The notes: a model not told the origin generated them from the sequence alone. A stretch of 64,000 nt of DNA from Pseudomonadota bacterium (GCA_963205315.1 CAUJIO010000069.1:62001-126000), one strand, 5' to 3'; shown: positions 16,513-25,763, counted from the first letter of the stretch. Made by a program: numbers and translations.

Positions 16513-17499
16513 ATGAAGCCTGCTCTCCGCCTGACCATGGCGGTCATTTCCGGCCTTGCCGGGCTTTACGCGATATTGCTGGTCTTGCAGCCAGCCATTG
16601 TGGGATCGCCACAAGCCTGGCTGCTGGGAAGCATCTCGCTTCTGATCGCCACGAACCTTGTCGCCACGGTGACTGACGCAGTGGTCCAGCACCAGGCCTC
16701 ATTGGCGGGCGCCGGCCCGCCGCCCGCCACCAGTGCCGACCGCGAGGTCCATGGCGAAGTGGCCAAGATTGTCGGATTGTTGCAGAAGCAGGTTGATGCC
16801 AACGCCACCTTTTCGGTGGCATTGAGCAAGGCGAAGGAACAGCTTCCCGATGCTTTGAAGCCTGATCAGGTACGCCTCGTCGTCTCATATCTGATGATCG
16901 AGAACGAGAATATGCGAAGCCGCACTGCTGAATTGCAGGGCAACCTCGAGAAGTCGCAGCGCCAGATCGAACGTTTGAAGTCAAATCTCGCCGCTGCCGA
17001 GGCACAGGGGTTGAGTGATCCGCTGACTGGGCTGAAGAATCGCCGCAGCTTCGACATCACGTTGGCGGCCGAGATTGCCGCCGCCCGAACCTCCTCGAAG
17101 CCCATGTGCCTGATCATGGCCGACATCGACCACTTCAAGTCCATCAACGACCGTTATGGCCATCCCGCCGGCGACGATGTGTTGAGGTGGTTCTCGAAAA
17201 TTCTGCAGAACAACATGAAAGGGCGAGACACCGTCGCCCGCTACGGCGGCGAAGAATTTGCCATCATACTGCCCCAGACGGCATTGGAACACGCCGTCAT
17301 CCTGGCAGGCCAGATCAGACAGCAGCTTGAGGCACAATTCTGGAAGAAGCCCGGGGCACCCAATACCATGCTGCGGGTGACAGCCTCCTTTGGCGTCGCC
17401 CAGCTCATCGACGGCGAAGGCACGAGCGGCATCATCCAGCGAACCGATGCGAAGCTTTATGAATCGAAATCCGGTGGCCGCAACCGCGTGGCAGCCTGA
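16513..17499 (+). CDS. Membrane-anchored GGDEF diguanylate cyclase
   Basis: This 328-residue protein begins with two membrane helices (about 5-27 and 34-56), has a charged helical linker (about 120-165) and ends in a GGDEF domain. The domain opens at DPLTGLKNRRSFD, has MADIDHFKSINDRYGHPAGDD and an intact RYGGEEF active site. It should make cyclic di-GMP. The usual inhibitory RxxD site five residues upstream reads KGRD, so product inhibition may be weak or absent. It is monocistronic, divergent from the BKACE operon by 123 bp. Confidence 0.9.
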   Translation: MKPALRLTMAVISGLAGLYAILLVLQPAIVGSPQAWLLGSISLLIATNLVATVTDAVVQHQASLAGAGPPPATSADREVHGEVAKIVGLLQKQVDANATFSVALSKAKEQLPDALKPDQVRLVVSYLMIENENMRSRTAELQGNLEKSQRQIERLKSNLAAAEAQGLSDPLTGLKNRRSFDITLAAEIAAARTSSKPMCLIMADIDHFKSINDRYGHPAGDDVLRWFSKILQNNMKGRDTVARYGGEEFAIILPQTALEHAVILAGQIRQQLEAQFWKKPGAPNTMLRVTASFGVAQLIDGEGTSGIIQRTDAKLYESKSGGRNRVAA

Positions 17500-17723
17500 A
17501 TGCCCGGCATCATGCGGGCCTAAATCGCCTGACGCAGCGTCCAGGTTTGGCGCGCAACCAGAGACCTCGGCAGCATGGAGCCAGTTCCACTACCCCATTG
17601 CCACTCCGTCATATGACCGTCATACTGCACTGAAATGAAATCAGAAGCCGGTCGAGCCGGACGCATAGTGTTGGGTTACCCCTGGGCATGCTGCCCCAAA
17701 ATGATCTTGGAGGATCGTCGAAC

Positions 17724-18890
17724 ATGAAGAAGACCATTCTGACATCAACGCAGGAAATCGTTTCGGCTGCCGCCCTGTCGCGCCGCACCCTGCTGAAGTC
17801 GGCCGCCGCCATTGGCGCTGTGGGCCTTACCAGCCCGCTCTACATCAAGCGCGCACTGTCATCCTCGGGCGAACTGAACCTGCTGATGTGGTCGGACGAA
17901 TATCCGGGCGACGTCATCCCGAACTTCGAGAAGGCTTCGGGCATCAAGGTCAACCAGACCCCGTTCTCGCAGAACGAAGAACAGATTAACAAGCTGCAGG
18001 CCACCGGTGGCGAAGGCTTCGACATTTGCTCGCCCACCCAGAACCGTGCGCCGCAGTACAAGGACCTCGCCGTCCTCGCCCCCTTCGACACCAACAAGCT
18101 GAAGAACACCGGCAAGCTCATTCCCTCGATGCTTGAAGGCGCCCAGAAGCTCTGGACCTGGGAAGACGGGCTCTATTACCTGCCGCATTGCTGGGGCTCG
18201 GAAGCGCTCTCCTACCGCACCGACTTGTGGAAGGGTGATCCGGCGACCATCAGCTATGGTTCGCTGTGGGAAGACAGCGTCAAGGGCCACACCCAGGGCC
18301 GCGGCCATTCGTTCCTGCTCGGCATCGGCCTGTGGTGGGACGCCTCTGGCAAGATGCCTTCGAACCGCATGCTTGACGGCTACAAGGACGAAGAGAACTT
18401 CAAGAAGCTCTGGGATCCGATCCTGGCCTTCGCCATCGAGCACAAGAGCTGGGTCAAGCAGTTCTGGGATTCGGCCGACAACACCAAGTCGGGCCTGATG
18501 GAGAACGACGTGTGGATCGGCCAGACCTGGGACGGCCCCGCCCTGTCGCTCAAGAAGGACGGCAAGCCGGTGAACTATACGGCACCGAAGGAAGGCGCCA
18601 TCGCCTGGGTCGACGGCATGTCGCTCATGAAGGCCGCCAAGAATCTCGACCAGGTCTATGAGTTCATCAACTACATGCACTCCCCGGAAGTATCGGCAAT
18701 GGTCGCCGAAGGCTCGGGCTACAACCCGGTCGTGACCGGCGCCGACGCGCTGCTGTCGGATTCCGCCAAGAAGAACTTCCAGGAAGCCTTCCCGGGCGAC
18801 GCCCTGAAGAACCTCTGGCCCTGGCCGGCAGAACCCACCTGGTACGCGGAAATCCGCAGCCAGTACGTCGACAAGTTCAAGGCCGCCTGA
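17724..18890 (+). CDS. PotD-type ABC substrate-binding protein
   Basis: This 388-residue periplasmic binding protein has a Tat-type leader (SRRTLLKSAAAIGAVGL, residues about 17-33) before the mature start near ELNLLMWSDEYP. The WSDEYPGDVIPNFEKASGIKV opening and GMSLMKAAKN region match the spermidine/putrescine group. ATG at 17724 is supported by GGAGGA 10 bases upstream; the frame extends 12 codons further. It is followed by a strong terminator and then the ATPase and two permeases, so the binding protein is likely made in excess. Ligand is not certain: the group also includes sugar-acid and thiamine binders, and hexuronate genes follow. Confidence 0.87.
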   Translation: MKKTILTSTQEIVSAAALSRRTLLKSAAAIGAVGLTSPLYIKRALSSSGELNLLMWSDEYPGDVIPNFEKASGIKVNQTPFSQNEEQINKLQATGGEGFDICSPTQNRAPQYKDLAVLAPFDTNKLKNTGKLIPSMLEGAQKLWTWEDGLYYLPHCWGSEALSYRTDLWKGDPATISYGSLWEDSVKGHTQGRGHSFLLGIGLWWDASGKMPSNRMLDGYKDEENFKKLWDPILAFAIEHKSWVKQFWDSADNTKSGLMENDVWIGQTWDGPALSLKKDGKPVNYTAPKEGAIAWVDGMSLMKAAKNLDQVYEFINYMHSPEVSAMVAEGSGYNPVVTGADALLSDSAKKNFQEAFPGDALKNLWPWPAEPTWYAEIRSQYVDKFKAA

Positions 18891-18910
18891 TCGGCTTGGA
18901 TTTTCGTCTT

Positions 18911-18929
18911 GGCCGGGCTTGTCCCGGCC
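18911..18929. repeat. Short palindrome, REP-like
   Basis: GGCCGGG and CCCGGCC form a 7-bp stem around CTTGT just after the binding-protein gene. Palindromes of this kind recur between genes in rhizobial genomes. Only one copy is obvious here, so calling it a genomic repeat rests on general knowledge. Confidence 0.4.
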
Positions 18930-18933
18930 ATCT

Positions 18934-18971
18934 CCAGCCCCGGTTATCACCAGCCGGGGCTGGTTGTTTTT
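18934..18971 (+). terminator. Intrinsic terminator after the ABC binding-protein gene
   Basis: CCAGCCCCGG and CCGGGGCTGG make an exact 10-bp stem with a 10-base loop, followed by TTGTTTTT. It lies between the binding-protein gene and the ATPase gene and would limit read-through into the transporter subunits. Confidence 0.85.
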
Positions 18972-19069
18972 CAGGCATCATTTGGTTCTACTTGATCTCT
19001 GTGCGCGTTCAGTAGAATGTCCGGTGAGTAGCTGCACAAGACAGCAAGAAACAGGGGCATCAGGGGCGC

Positions 19070-20155
19070 ATGAGCGCAGGCGTAGAGCTTGATCACGTAA
19101 CCGTCCGGTTTGGACATTTCACCGCCGTCGACAACGCGACGCTCGACATCAAGGGCGGCGAGTTCTTCTCCTTCCTCGGACCCTCGGGCTGCGGCAAGAC
19201 GACGATCCTGCGCACGGTCTCGGGCTTCCTCGATCCGTCCGAAGGAAGTGTACGCATCGGCGGACAGGACATGTCCGGCATCGGCCCCAACAAGCGCCCC
19301 ACCGCGCTGATCTTCCAGAACCTCGCCCTCTTCCCGCTGATGACGGTGGCCGACAACATCACCTACGGCCTGCGCGTTCGCGGCGTGTCGCGCGCCGAAC
19401 GTGACCGGAAAGCCCAGGAACTTCTCGACCTAATCGCCCTGCCGGACCAGGGAAAGAAACTCGTAAGCGAACTCTCCGGCGGCCAGAATCAGCGCGTCGC
19501 CATTGCCCGCGCACTTGCCGTGCAGCCCAAGGTGCTGCTGCTCGACGAACCGCTCTCGGCCCTTGATCTCAAACTGCGCCAGCACATGCGCAACGAATTG
19601 CGCGCCATCCAGAAGCAGGTCGGCATCACCTTCATCTACATCACGCATGACCAGGGCGAAGCCCTCACTATGTCGGACCGCATCGCGGTGATGTCCGACG
19701 GCGTCATCCAGCAAGTGGCCGACGGCAAGACAGTCTATGACAATCCGGATACGCCCTTCGTGGCCTCCTTCGTCGGCGAAAACAATCCTTTCATCGGCAA
19801 GGTCAGCAAAGCCGACGCAACAGGTGCCGTGATTGAAACGCCGTTCGGTCCCCTGCGCGGCCGCAACCCCAAGAACCTCAAGTCTGGCGACAAGGCCATC
19901 CTCTTCGTCCGCCCGGAATCCTTCGCACTGGGCAAGGGTGCGCCAGACGCGACCCTCACCGCCGAAACTATCTCTTCGGCCTTCGAAGGCAATGCCACCC
20001 ACGTCTTCCTGAAGGGGGCGGCCGTCAAGAACATCACCATGACGGTCGGCCGTCACGGCGGCGCGAAGATTCCAGGACCGGGCGACAAGGCTACCATCTC
20101 CTACGACCCCGCCATGGGCGTGGTCCTTGCGGAAGGGAAGATGGCCCGTGAGTAG
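19070..20155 (+). CDS. PotA-type ABC transporter ATPase
   Basis: This 361-residue ATPase has Walker A GPSGCGKTT near residue 40, signature [15 protein letters not shown] (GQNQR rather than the usual GQQQR), Walker B VLLLDEPLSALD, and the H-loop ITHDQGEAL. The C-terminal third is a TOBE-type regulatory domain, as in PotA and other CUT1/polyamine importers. It overlaps the first permease gene by eight bases. It would power import of the ligand bound by the protein encoded at 17.7 kb. Confidence 0.92.
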   Translation: MSAGVELDHVTVRFGHFTAVDNATLDIKGGEFFSFLGPSGCGKTTILRTVSGFLDPSEGSVRIGGQDMSGIGPNKRPTALIFQNLALFPLMTVADNITYGLRVRGVSRAERDRKAQELLDLIALPDQGKKLVSELSGGQNQRVAIARALAVQPKVLLLDEPLSALDLKLRQHMRNELRAIQKQVGITFIYITHDQGEALTMSDRIAVMSDGVIQQVADGKTVYDNPDTPFVASFVGENNPFIGKVSKADATGAVIETPFGPLRGRNPKNLKSGDKAILFVRPESFALGKGAPDATLTAETISSAFEGNATHVFLKGAAVKNITMTVGRHGGAKIPGPGDKATISYDPAMGVVLAEGKMARE

Positions 20156-21152
20156 CCGCCTCTTCGTCTTCATCCTGCCGGTCGTGGTCATCGCCATTTT
20201 CTGGGCGATGGCGCGGCGCGAATCGAAGCTGGCGCATGACCCGACGCACAAGAGCTTCTTCGAGCGCAACGGCACGTCGCTCGGCATCGTCTTCATATTG
20301 CTCGTCGCCTTCTGGGCGCTGTTCCTCGTGACGCTGCCCTATCTTTACATGGTGGTCGAAAGCTTCCACCCGAAGCTGCCGCCGGCCCAGCGCGGCGGGC
20401 CGACTGATGTCCTCACCATCGCCCAATACAAGTCGTTCTTCGTCAATCCCATCGACAATGAAGTGAACGGCACGCACATCTACGCTTTCGTCTTCTCGAT
20501 CCTCGCGTCGGTGGCGGTGACGGCGCTGAACTTCGCCATCTGCTACCCCATCGCCTATTACATGGCGCAGGCCGGAACGGCGCAGAAGGTGCGCCTCCTC
20601 ATGCTGGGCCTCATCGTCCCCTATTGGGTGAACGAGATCTTGCGCGCCTTCGCGCTCCGCCTGCTGCTGGCGTCCAAGGGCCTCATCAACCAGATGCTGA
20701 TGGGCATCGGCCTCACCGAAACGCCCATCGATTTTCTCGGCAACAACACCGGCCTCTACGTCGGCCTGTCCTATGCCTATCTGCTGGTCATGGTCTTCCC
20801 GCTCTACAATGCCATTGAAAGCCTCGACAAGAACCAGATCGAGGCGGCCCGCGATCTCGGCGCCCCCTGGTGGAAGATCCACCGCGACGTGGTGATGCCC
20901 TATGCCAAGCCCGGCATCGCGTCGGGCTGCACCATGGTCTTCATGCTCTCGGCCGGTTCGCTCGCCGCACCGCAGTTCTTAGGAGGTCCCTCGACGCTGT
21001 GGTTCACCTCGATCGTCTATGATTTCTTCTTCCAGTCCTTCAACTGGCCGCGCGGTGCGGCTTACGCCTTCATCCTGCTCGCCGCCTGCATCGCCTTCGT
21101 CATGCTGATGCTCAGGCTCTTCAAGGTCTCGCTCGGGGAGACGATCCGATGA
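20148..21152 (+). CDS. PotB-type ABC transporter permease
   Basis: This 334-residue inner-membrane protein has an extended N terminus, about six core helices, and the EAA coupling loop ESLDKNQIEAARDLGAPWWK. GTG at 20148 is chosen because GGAAGGGA lies eight or nine bases upstream; a TTG at 20127 sits inside the ATPase gene without such a site. Its stop overlaps the next ATG. It pairs with the following permease to form the membrane channel. Confidence 0.9.
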   Translation: MSSRLFVFILPVVVIAIFWAMARRESKLAHDPTHKSFFERNGTSLGIVFILLVAFWALFLVTLPYLYMVVESFHPKLPPAQRGGPTDVLTIAQYKSFFVNPIDNEVNGTHIYAFVFSILASVAVTALNFAICYPIAYYMAQAGTAQKVRLLMLGLIVPYWVNEILRAFALRLLLASKGLINQMLMGIGLTETPIDFLGNNTGLYVGLSYAYLLVMVFPLYNAIESLDKNQIEAARDLGAPWWKIHRDVVMPYAKPGIASGCTMVFMLSAGSLAAPQFLGGPSTLWFTSIVYDFFFQSFNWPRGAAYAFILLAACIAFVMLMLRLFKVSLGETIR

Positions 21153-22033
21153 GCTCGAAACTGGTCATGAAGTCGATGATCGGCTTCTACATCTTCCTGT
21201 TCTTCCTCTATCTCTTCGGGCCGCTGCTGGTGATGAGCGTCACCGCCTTCAACACGCCCAACTATCCGACCGCCCTGCCCTTCGAGGGCTTCACGCTCGG
21301 CTGGTTCCCCAAGCTCTGGAACGACCGCCAGATGATGGACGGCCTCTGGAACTCCTTCATCATCGGGTTTGGCGTCGTGGCGATCTCGGTGCCCGTGGGC
21401 TTGGCCGCCGCGATCATCATGGGCCAGATCTATCACCGCGCCCGCAGCCTCTTCTATCTCGTCACCATCTCGCCCGTGCTGACGCCGGGCGTCATCATCG
21501 GTATCTCGACGGTGATCTTCTGGAAGGACGTGCTCTCGGTGACGGATGTCACCAAGGCCGTCTTCTACAAGGGCATTGTGCTGTCGATCTTCGGCCAGTC
21601 GAGCTTCGTCGCCGCCTATTGCCTGCTGATCATCATGGCCCGCCTGCAGCGCTTCGACCGCGCCCAGGAGGAAGCAGCTCTCGACCTCGGCGCCTCCTAC
21701 CCGCAGGTCTTCTGGCACATCCTGTTGCCCTTCCTCAAACCAGCGCTGATCTCGGCATCCGTCATCGCCTTCCTCTCGAGCTTCGAAAACTACAACACCA
21801 CGACCTTCGCCATCCTCGCCGACAAGACGCTGGTGACCGTCCTCGCAGGCCAGGTGCGCCAGGGCACCACGCCCGCCTTGTCAGCTCTCGCCGTCATCAT
21901 CATCGGCATCTCGCTGGCCGGCGCCATCATTTACGAAGTGATGAAACGGAGAGAGGAAGCGATGGCCGAGAAGGCCAAGGAACGCGCGAAAATGGCGGAG
22001 CGGGGTGAGGTGGGCATGGCTGTAGGGGCTTGA
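21149..22033 (+). CDS. PotC-type ABC transporter permease
   Basis: This 294-residue second permease starts at an ATG overlapping the previous stop. It has six helices and the coupling loop RAQEEAALDLGASYPQVFWH. The C terminus carries a charged tail (MKRREEAMAEKAKERAKMAE) longer than usual. It ends the binding protein-ATPase-permease set and converges on the toxin-antitoxin pair 9 bp later. Confidence 0.9.
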   Translation: MSSKLVMKSMIGFYIFLFFLYLFGPLLVMSVTAFNTPNYPTALPFEGFTLGWFPKLWNDRQMMDGLWNSFIIGFGVVAISVPVGLAAAIIMGQIYHRARSLFYLVTISPVLTPGVIIGISTVIFWKDVLSVTDVTKAVFYKGIVLSIFGQSSFVAAYCLLIIMARLQRFDRAQEEAALDLGASYPQVFWHILLPFLKPALISASVIAFLSSFENYNTTTFAILADKTLVTVLAGQVRQGTTPALSALAVIIIGISLAGAIIYEVMKRREEAMAEKAKERAKMAERGEVGMAVGA

Positions 22034-22042
22034 AGCGCCGGA

Positions 22043-22369
22043 TTATCGAACTTCGATGATCTTCTCGCCTGACGCCAGAGCTCTAACGACCTGATCGATT
22101 ACCTTCTCAAGGTGAATGATCAGGTCCTTGCGCTTCAGGTTTCCATTTCTGATCCAAACAACTTGGGCGGCAGGCCCTTTCCGATCTATCGCCACAAAGT
22201 CTTCGTCCTTGGTGACGATAACTGCGTTCCGTCGGATGGCTTCGATCCAGATTGCGGTATCACTCGCCCCTTCCAATCCAAGGTCATGGACGTGATCTGA
22301 ATGATGTCCCTTGGTGCTGAGCCAACGAGCTAACGCAATTGGTAGCTGCGCATCGACAAGGAAATACAA
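22043..22369 (-). CDS. DUF5615 PIN-like toxin
   Basis: This 108-residue protein matches DUF5615, a compact PIN-like nuclease group: acidic residue in FLVDAQLP at the N terminus, GHHSDHVHDLGL, then IVTKDEDF carrying the metal-binding acids. It is predicted to act as an RNase toxin. It begins with TTG two bases after the stop of the DUF433 gene, so the two are co-translated, antitoxin first. It converges on the ABC permease. Confidence 0.8.
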   Translation of the reverse strand: MYFLVDAQLPIALARWLSTKGHHSDHVHDLGLEGASDTAIWIEAIRRNAVIVTKDEDFVAIDRKGPAAQVVWIRNGNLKRKDLIIHLEKVIDQVVRALASGEKIIEVR

Positions 22370-22371
22370 TG

Positions 22372-22599
22372 CTACTCCGCTGCGATAACGCGATGCGACG
22401 CAGCAGCCGAGGCATACTCAAGCGCAGCCGTGATATCCGCATCCTCAAGATAGGGATAGTCCACAAGAATGGACTCGCGGCTCTCTCCAGCAGCCAGAAG
22501 ATCAAGCACGTCGGAGACGCGAATTCGCAAATTGCGGATGACGGGACGCCCACCACAAATATCGGGACTTGTCGTAATGCGGGAAATCTCGCTGCTCAT
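22372..22599 (-). CDS. DUF433 antitoxin
   Basis: This 75-residue protein has the DUF433 pattern: RITTSPDICGGRPVIRNLRI at the N terminus followed by a helix-turn-helix (VSDVLDLLAAGESRESILVDYP and LEDADITAALEYA). DUF433 proteins are commonly found directly upstream of DUF5615 or PIN proteins and are thought to bind DNA and neutralise the partner. It is the first gene of the pair. Confidence 0.82.
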   Translation of the reverse strand: MSSEISRITTSPDICGGRPVIRNLRIRVSDVLDLLAAGESRESILVDYPYLEDADITAALEYASAAASHRVIAAE

Positions 22600-22720
22600 G
22601 TTTTTAATCTAACAGATCACCATCCAAATTTCCATGCCGTCACCTTTCACGCCCGGAAGTCTGGACAAATCCCGCACAACACCCGAAACATACGAGCCGC
22701 AACCCTATTTCAGGCTCCCC

Positions 22721-24175
22721 ATGCCCCGCCTCTCCCGTACCACCTGCCCGCCCCTCGCCTATGATCCGGCAGCGCTTGAAACCGGCATCGTCCACCTTGG
22801 CGTCGGTGCCTTTCACCGTGCCCATATGGCGGACTACACCGATCAGGCCATCGCAGCGGGGGACCTCCGCTGGGGCATCCTCGGCGCGTCACTCCGCTCG
22901 CCCGAGACACGCAACGCGCTGAAACCGCAGGATTGGCTCTATACGATTACCGAAAGTGACGAGACCGGCGAGCGCTTCCGCGTCATCGCCTGCCTGAAGG
23001 ACATTCTCGTCGCGCCCGAGAACCCGCAGGCCCTGATCGCAGCGATGGCCTTGCCCTCGGTGAAGATCGTGTCGCTCACCGTCACCGAGAAGGGCTATGC
23101 CCATGACCCGGCCACCGGCGAGCTGAACGAGCAGCACCCCGACATCGTCCACGACCTTGCGAACCCGCAGGCCCCGCGCTCCGCCCCCGGCTTCCTCGTC
23201 GCGGCACTTCGCGAGCGCCGCGCGCGTGGCCTGCCGCCCTTCACCGTGCTCACCTGCGACAACCTCCCCGCCAATGGCCGCACCGTCGCCAAGGTCGTCA
23301 CACGGCTTGCGACGCTCGTCGAGCCGGCCCTCGGTGCCTGGGTGGCCGAACATGTCGCCTTCCCCGCCACCATGGTCGACCGCATCGTGCCGGCCACGAC
23401 CGAGTCTGACCGCGCCCGCGTCGCCGCCGCCACCGGCCTCGACGACGCCTGGCCGGTCGTCACCGAGATCTACAACAACTGGGTGGTCGAGGACGTCTTC
23501 CCGCAAGGCCGGCCCGCCTGGGGCGCGACCTTCGTCAGCGACATCGCGCCCTTCGAGCTGATGAAGCTGCGGCTCTTGAACGGCGCACACTCCACCATGT
23601 CCTACCTCGGCTATCTGGCGGGCCGCGAGACCATTGCCGCCTGCATGGGGGACGATGCACTGGCTGGCCTCGTCGCCTATCTCATGCACCGCGAAGTGAC
23701 GTCGACTCTGCCCGTGCCGCCCGGCGCTGACATCGAAAGCTACAAGGCCGCACTTCTCCGACGCTTCCGCAACCCGGCGCTCAAACACCGCACCTGGCAG
23801 ATCGCCATGGACGGCTCGCAGAAACTGCCGCAGCGCCTGCTCGGCACCATCCGCGACCGGTTGAGGGCGGGTGCGCCCATTGATGCTCTGGCCTTGGGGG
23901 TCGCCGCCTGGATGCGCTACGTCACCGGCATCGACGAGAAAGGCAACGCCATCGACGTGCGCGATCCGCTGTCCGCCGGCCTGCGCGCCAGGGCCGATGC
24001 GGCGGGACGCGATGCCGGCAAGCTCGCATCCTCCCTCCTGTCGATGGAACAGATCTTCGGCCGCGACCTGCCCGCCAACCCGGTCTTCAGCGCCGCCGTC
24101 ACCGCGGCCCTCGCCAGCCTGTTCCACAATGGCGCGCAGAAGACCTATGAAGACTTCATGAGGACGCACCAATGA
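22721..24175 (+). CDS. uxuB: Mannitol dehydrogenase family, D-mannonate oxidoreductase (UxuB)
   Basis: This 484-residue long-chain dehydrogenase has the family opening IVHLGVGAFHRAHMADYTD and catalytic-domain blocks including EIYNNWVVEDVFPQGRP and KLRLLNGAHSTMSYLGYLAG (the lysine and HST are active-site elements). It would interconvert fructuronate and mannonate with NAD(H). The pairing with uxuA downstream, overlapping by ATGA, favours UxuB over mannitol dehydrogenase. ATG at 22721 starts just before the dinucleotide domain; an upstream ATG at 22634 is possible but has an unrelated leader. Neither has a good ribosome site. Confidence 0.87.
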   Translation: MPRLSRTTCPPLAYDPAALETGIVHLGVGAFHRAHMADYTDQAIAAGDLRWGILGASLRSPETRNALKPQDWLYTITESDETGERFRVIACLKDILVAPENPQALIAAMALPSVKIVSLTVTEKGYAHDPATGELNEQHPDIVHDLANPQAPRSAPGFLVAALRERRARGLPPFTVLTCDNLPANGRTVAKVVTRLATLVEPALGAWVAEHVAFPATMVDRIVPATTESDRARVAAATGLDDAWPVVTEIYNNWVVEDVFPQGRPAWGATFVSDIAPFELMKLRLLNGAHSTMSYLGYLAGRETIAACMGDDALAGLVAYLMHREVTSTLPVPPGADIESYKAALLRRFRNPALKHRTWQIAMDGSQKLPQRLLGTIRDRLRAGAPIDALALGVAAWMRYVTGIDEKGNAIDVRDPLSAGLRARADAAGRDAGKLASSLLSMEQIFGRDLPANPVFSAAVTAALASLFHNGAQKTYEDFMRTHQ

Positions 24176-25344
24176 GACAGACCTGGCGCTGGTTCGGCCC
24201 CGACGATCCGGTCACGCTCGCCCACGTACGGCAGGCAGGAGCCGTTGGTATCGTCTCGGCACTTCATCACATGAATCGCGGCCAGGCCTGGACCGATGAC
24301 GAGATGATGAAGCGGAAAGCCATGATCGAGGGCGCGGGCCTCACCTGGGACGTGGTCGAGTCGATTGCCGTTCCGGAAGCCATCAAGACCCGCACCGGTG
24401 ATTTCCGCCAGAAGATCGATAATCACAAGCAGTCGCTGCGCGCCGTCGCCCGCGCCGGCATCAAGGTCTGCTGCTACAACTTCATGGCCATCACCGACTG
24501 GACGCGCACCGATCTCGACTGGCCCCTACCCAATGGTGGCACGGCGCTGCGCTTCGACATGGTCGATCTCTGCGCCTATGACGTCTTCGTGTTGAAGCGC
24601 CGCCATGCCGAGGCCGATCATCCGCCTGAACGCATCGCCGAAGCGAAGAGACGCATGGCCTCATGGCCCGAAGGCAAGCTCGCCGAGATCGAGCGCAACA
24701 TGATCGAATGGGTGCCGGCGCGCGAGGCGACTTACGACCGCCAGAGCTTCCTGCGCCAGCTCGATGAATACCGCGACATCACCGTTGAAGGCCTGCGCGA
24801 CCACCTCTTCCAGTTTGTCAGAGAGATCGCCGAAGTGGCTGAAGAGACTCAGATAAAACTTGCCATCCATCCCGACGATCCGCCCTTCCCGCTGTTCGGC
24901 CTGCCGCGCGTGAACTCAACGCAGGCCGATACGCAGAAGCTCTTCGGTGCCGTGCCGAGCCCCGCCAATGGCGTGACACTCTGTACCGGTTCCTATGGCG
25001 CCAACCCGTCCAACGATCTGGTGAAGATGGCGAAAGCTTTTGGCCCTCGCATTCACTTCGCACATCTGCGCAATACGACGCGCGAGGCCGATGGCTCCTT
25101 CTACGAGGCCGAACACCTCGATGGCGACACCGACATGATCGGCGTCGTCGCGGCATTGCGCGACGTCGAGACCAAAGAGGGCCGCACCATTCCGATGCGG
25201 CCCGATCACGGTCATCTGATTGTCGATGACATCGGCAAGAAAGTGAACCCCGGCTATTCCTGCATCGGCCGCCTGAAGGGCCTCGCCGAACTGCGCGGCG
25301 TCATGCGTACGGTGGACGCCTTCCGCGCCGGCCGGGTGAACTAG
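24172..25344 (+). CDS. uxuA: Mannonate dehydratase
   Basis: This 390-residue TIM-barrel enzyme has the UxuA opening MRQTWRWFGPDDPVTL, the middle block IHPDDPPFPLFGLPRV, and MRPDHGHLI near the end with its metal-binding His. It dehydrates D-mannonate to 2-keto-3-deoxygluconate in glucuronate catabolism. Its ATG overlaps the uxuB stop. No kdgK or kdgA follows in this window, so the later steps are encoded elsewhere. Confidence 0.93.
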   Translation: MRQTWRWFGPDDPVTLAHVRQAGAVGIVSALHHMNRGQAWTDDEMMKRKAMIEGAGLTWDVVESIAVPEAIKTRTGDFRQKIDNHKQSLRAVARAGIKVCCYNFMAITDWTRTDLDWPLPNGGTALRFDMVDLCAYDVFVLKRRHAEADHPPERIAEAKRRMASWPEGKLAEIERNMIEWVPAREATYDRQSFLRQLDEYRDITVEGLRDHLFQFVREIAEVAEETQIKLAIHPDDPPFPLFGLPRVNSTQADTQKLFGAVPSPANGVTLCTGSYGANPSNDLVKMAKAFGPRIHFAHLRNTTREADGSFYEAEHLDGDTDMIGVVAALRDVETKEGRTIPMRPDHGHLIVDDIGKKVNPGYSCIGRLKGLAELRGVMRTVDAFRAGRVN

Positions 25345-25763
25345 CCGCGGACAGCACCCTGCAGCCGGTCATTGGCCACGATCGTCTTGCCGATCGGCCA
25401 CAAAGCCAGGCCTGCGAGCTTCAGATGCGCCCACGCGAACGGGATGCCGATGATGCTGACCGCCAGCATGACGGCCGTGATGACATGGCCGAGCGCCAGC
25501 CACCAGCCGGCGAACACCAGCCAGATGATGTTGCCGATGACACCCAGGGCACCCGTGCCGATGTCGTCCTGCCCCGTCACCTTGTCACGCGGCACCGCCG
25601 TGAACCCGAAGGGTGCAAATGTATAGAGCGCGTTGTTGAACGCCGCCCGCGCCCACGGGATGCCAACGATGGTCACCGCCATGATCACCGACGCGATCAG
25701 CCAGCCCAGCGCCATCCACGCGCCACCAAAGATGATCCAGAGGATATTCAAGAGCAGTGACAT
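25341..25763 (-). CDS. yccF: YccF-domain inner membrane protein
   Basis: This 140-residue protein is built of two similar YccF halves, each a pair of helices followed by the VGIPWARAAF / IGIPFAWAHLKL motif. The first motif ends in APFGFT, the second in LWPIGK. Function is unknown. ATG at 25763 was chosen; the open frame runs to 26357 but that part is antisense to the nuclease gene. It converges on uxuA with a four-base overlap of the gene ends. Confidence 0.88.
   Translation of the reverse strand: MSLLLNILWIIFGGAWMALGWLIASVIMAVTIVGIPWARAAFNNALYTFAPFGFTAVPRDKVTGQDDIGTGALGVIGNIIWLVFAGWWLALGHVITAVMLAVSIIGIPFAWAHLKLAGLALWPIGKTIVANDRLQGAVRG

Noticed and set aside
22889-24172. 427-codon minus-strand frame
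   Set aside because: Antisense shadow of uxuB, Gly/Arg/Asp-rich with no motif.
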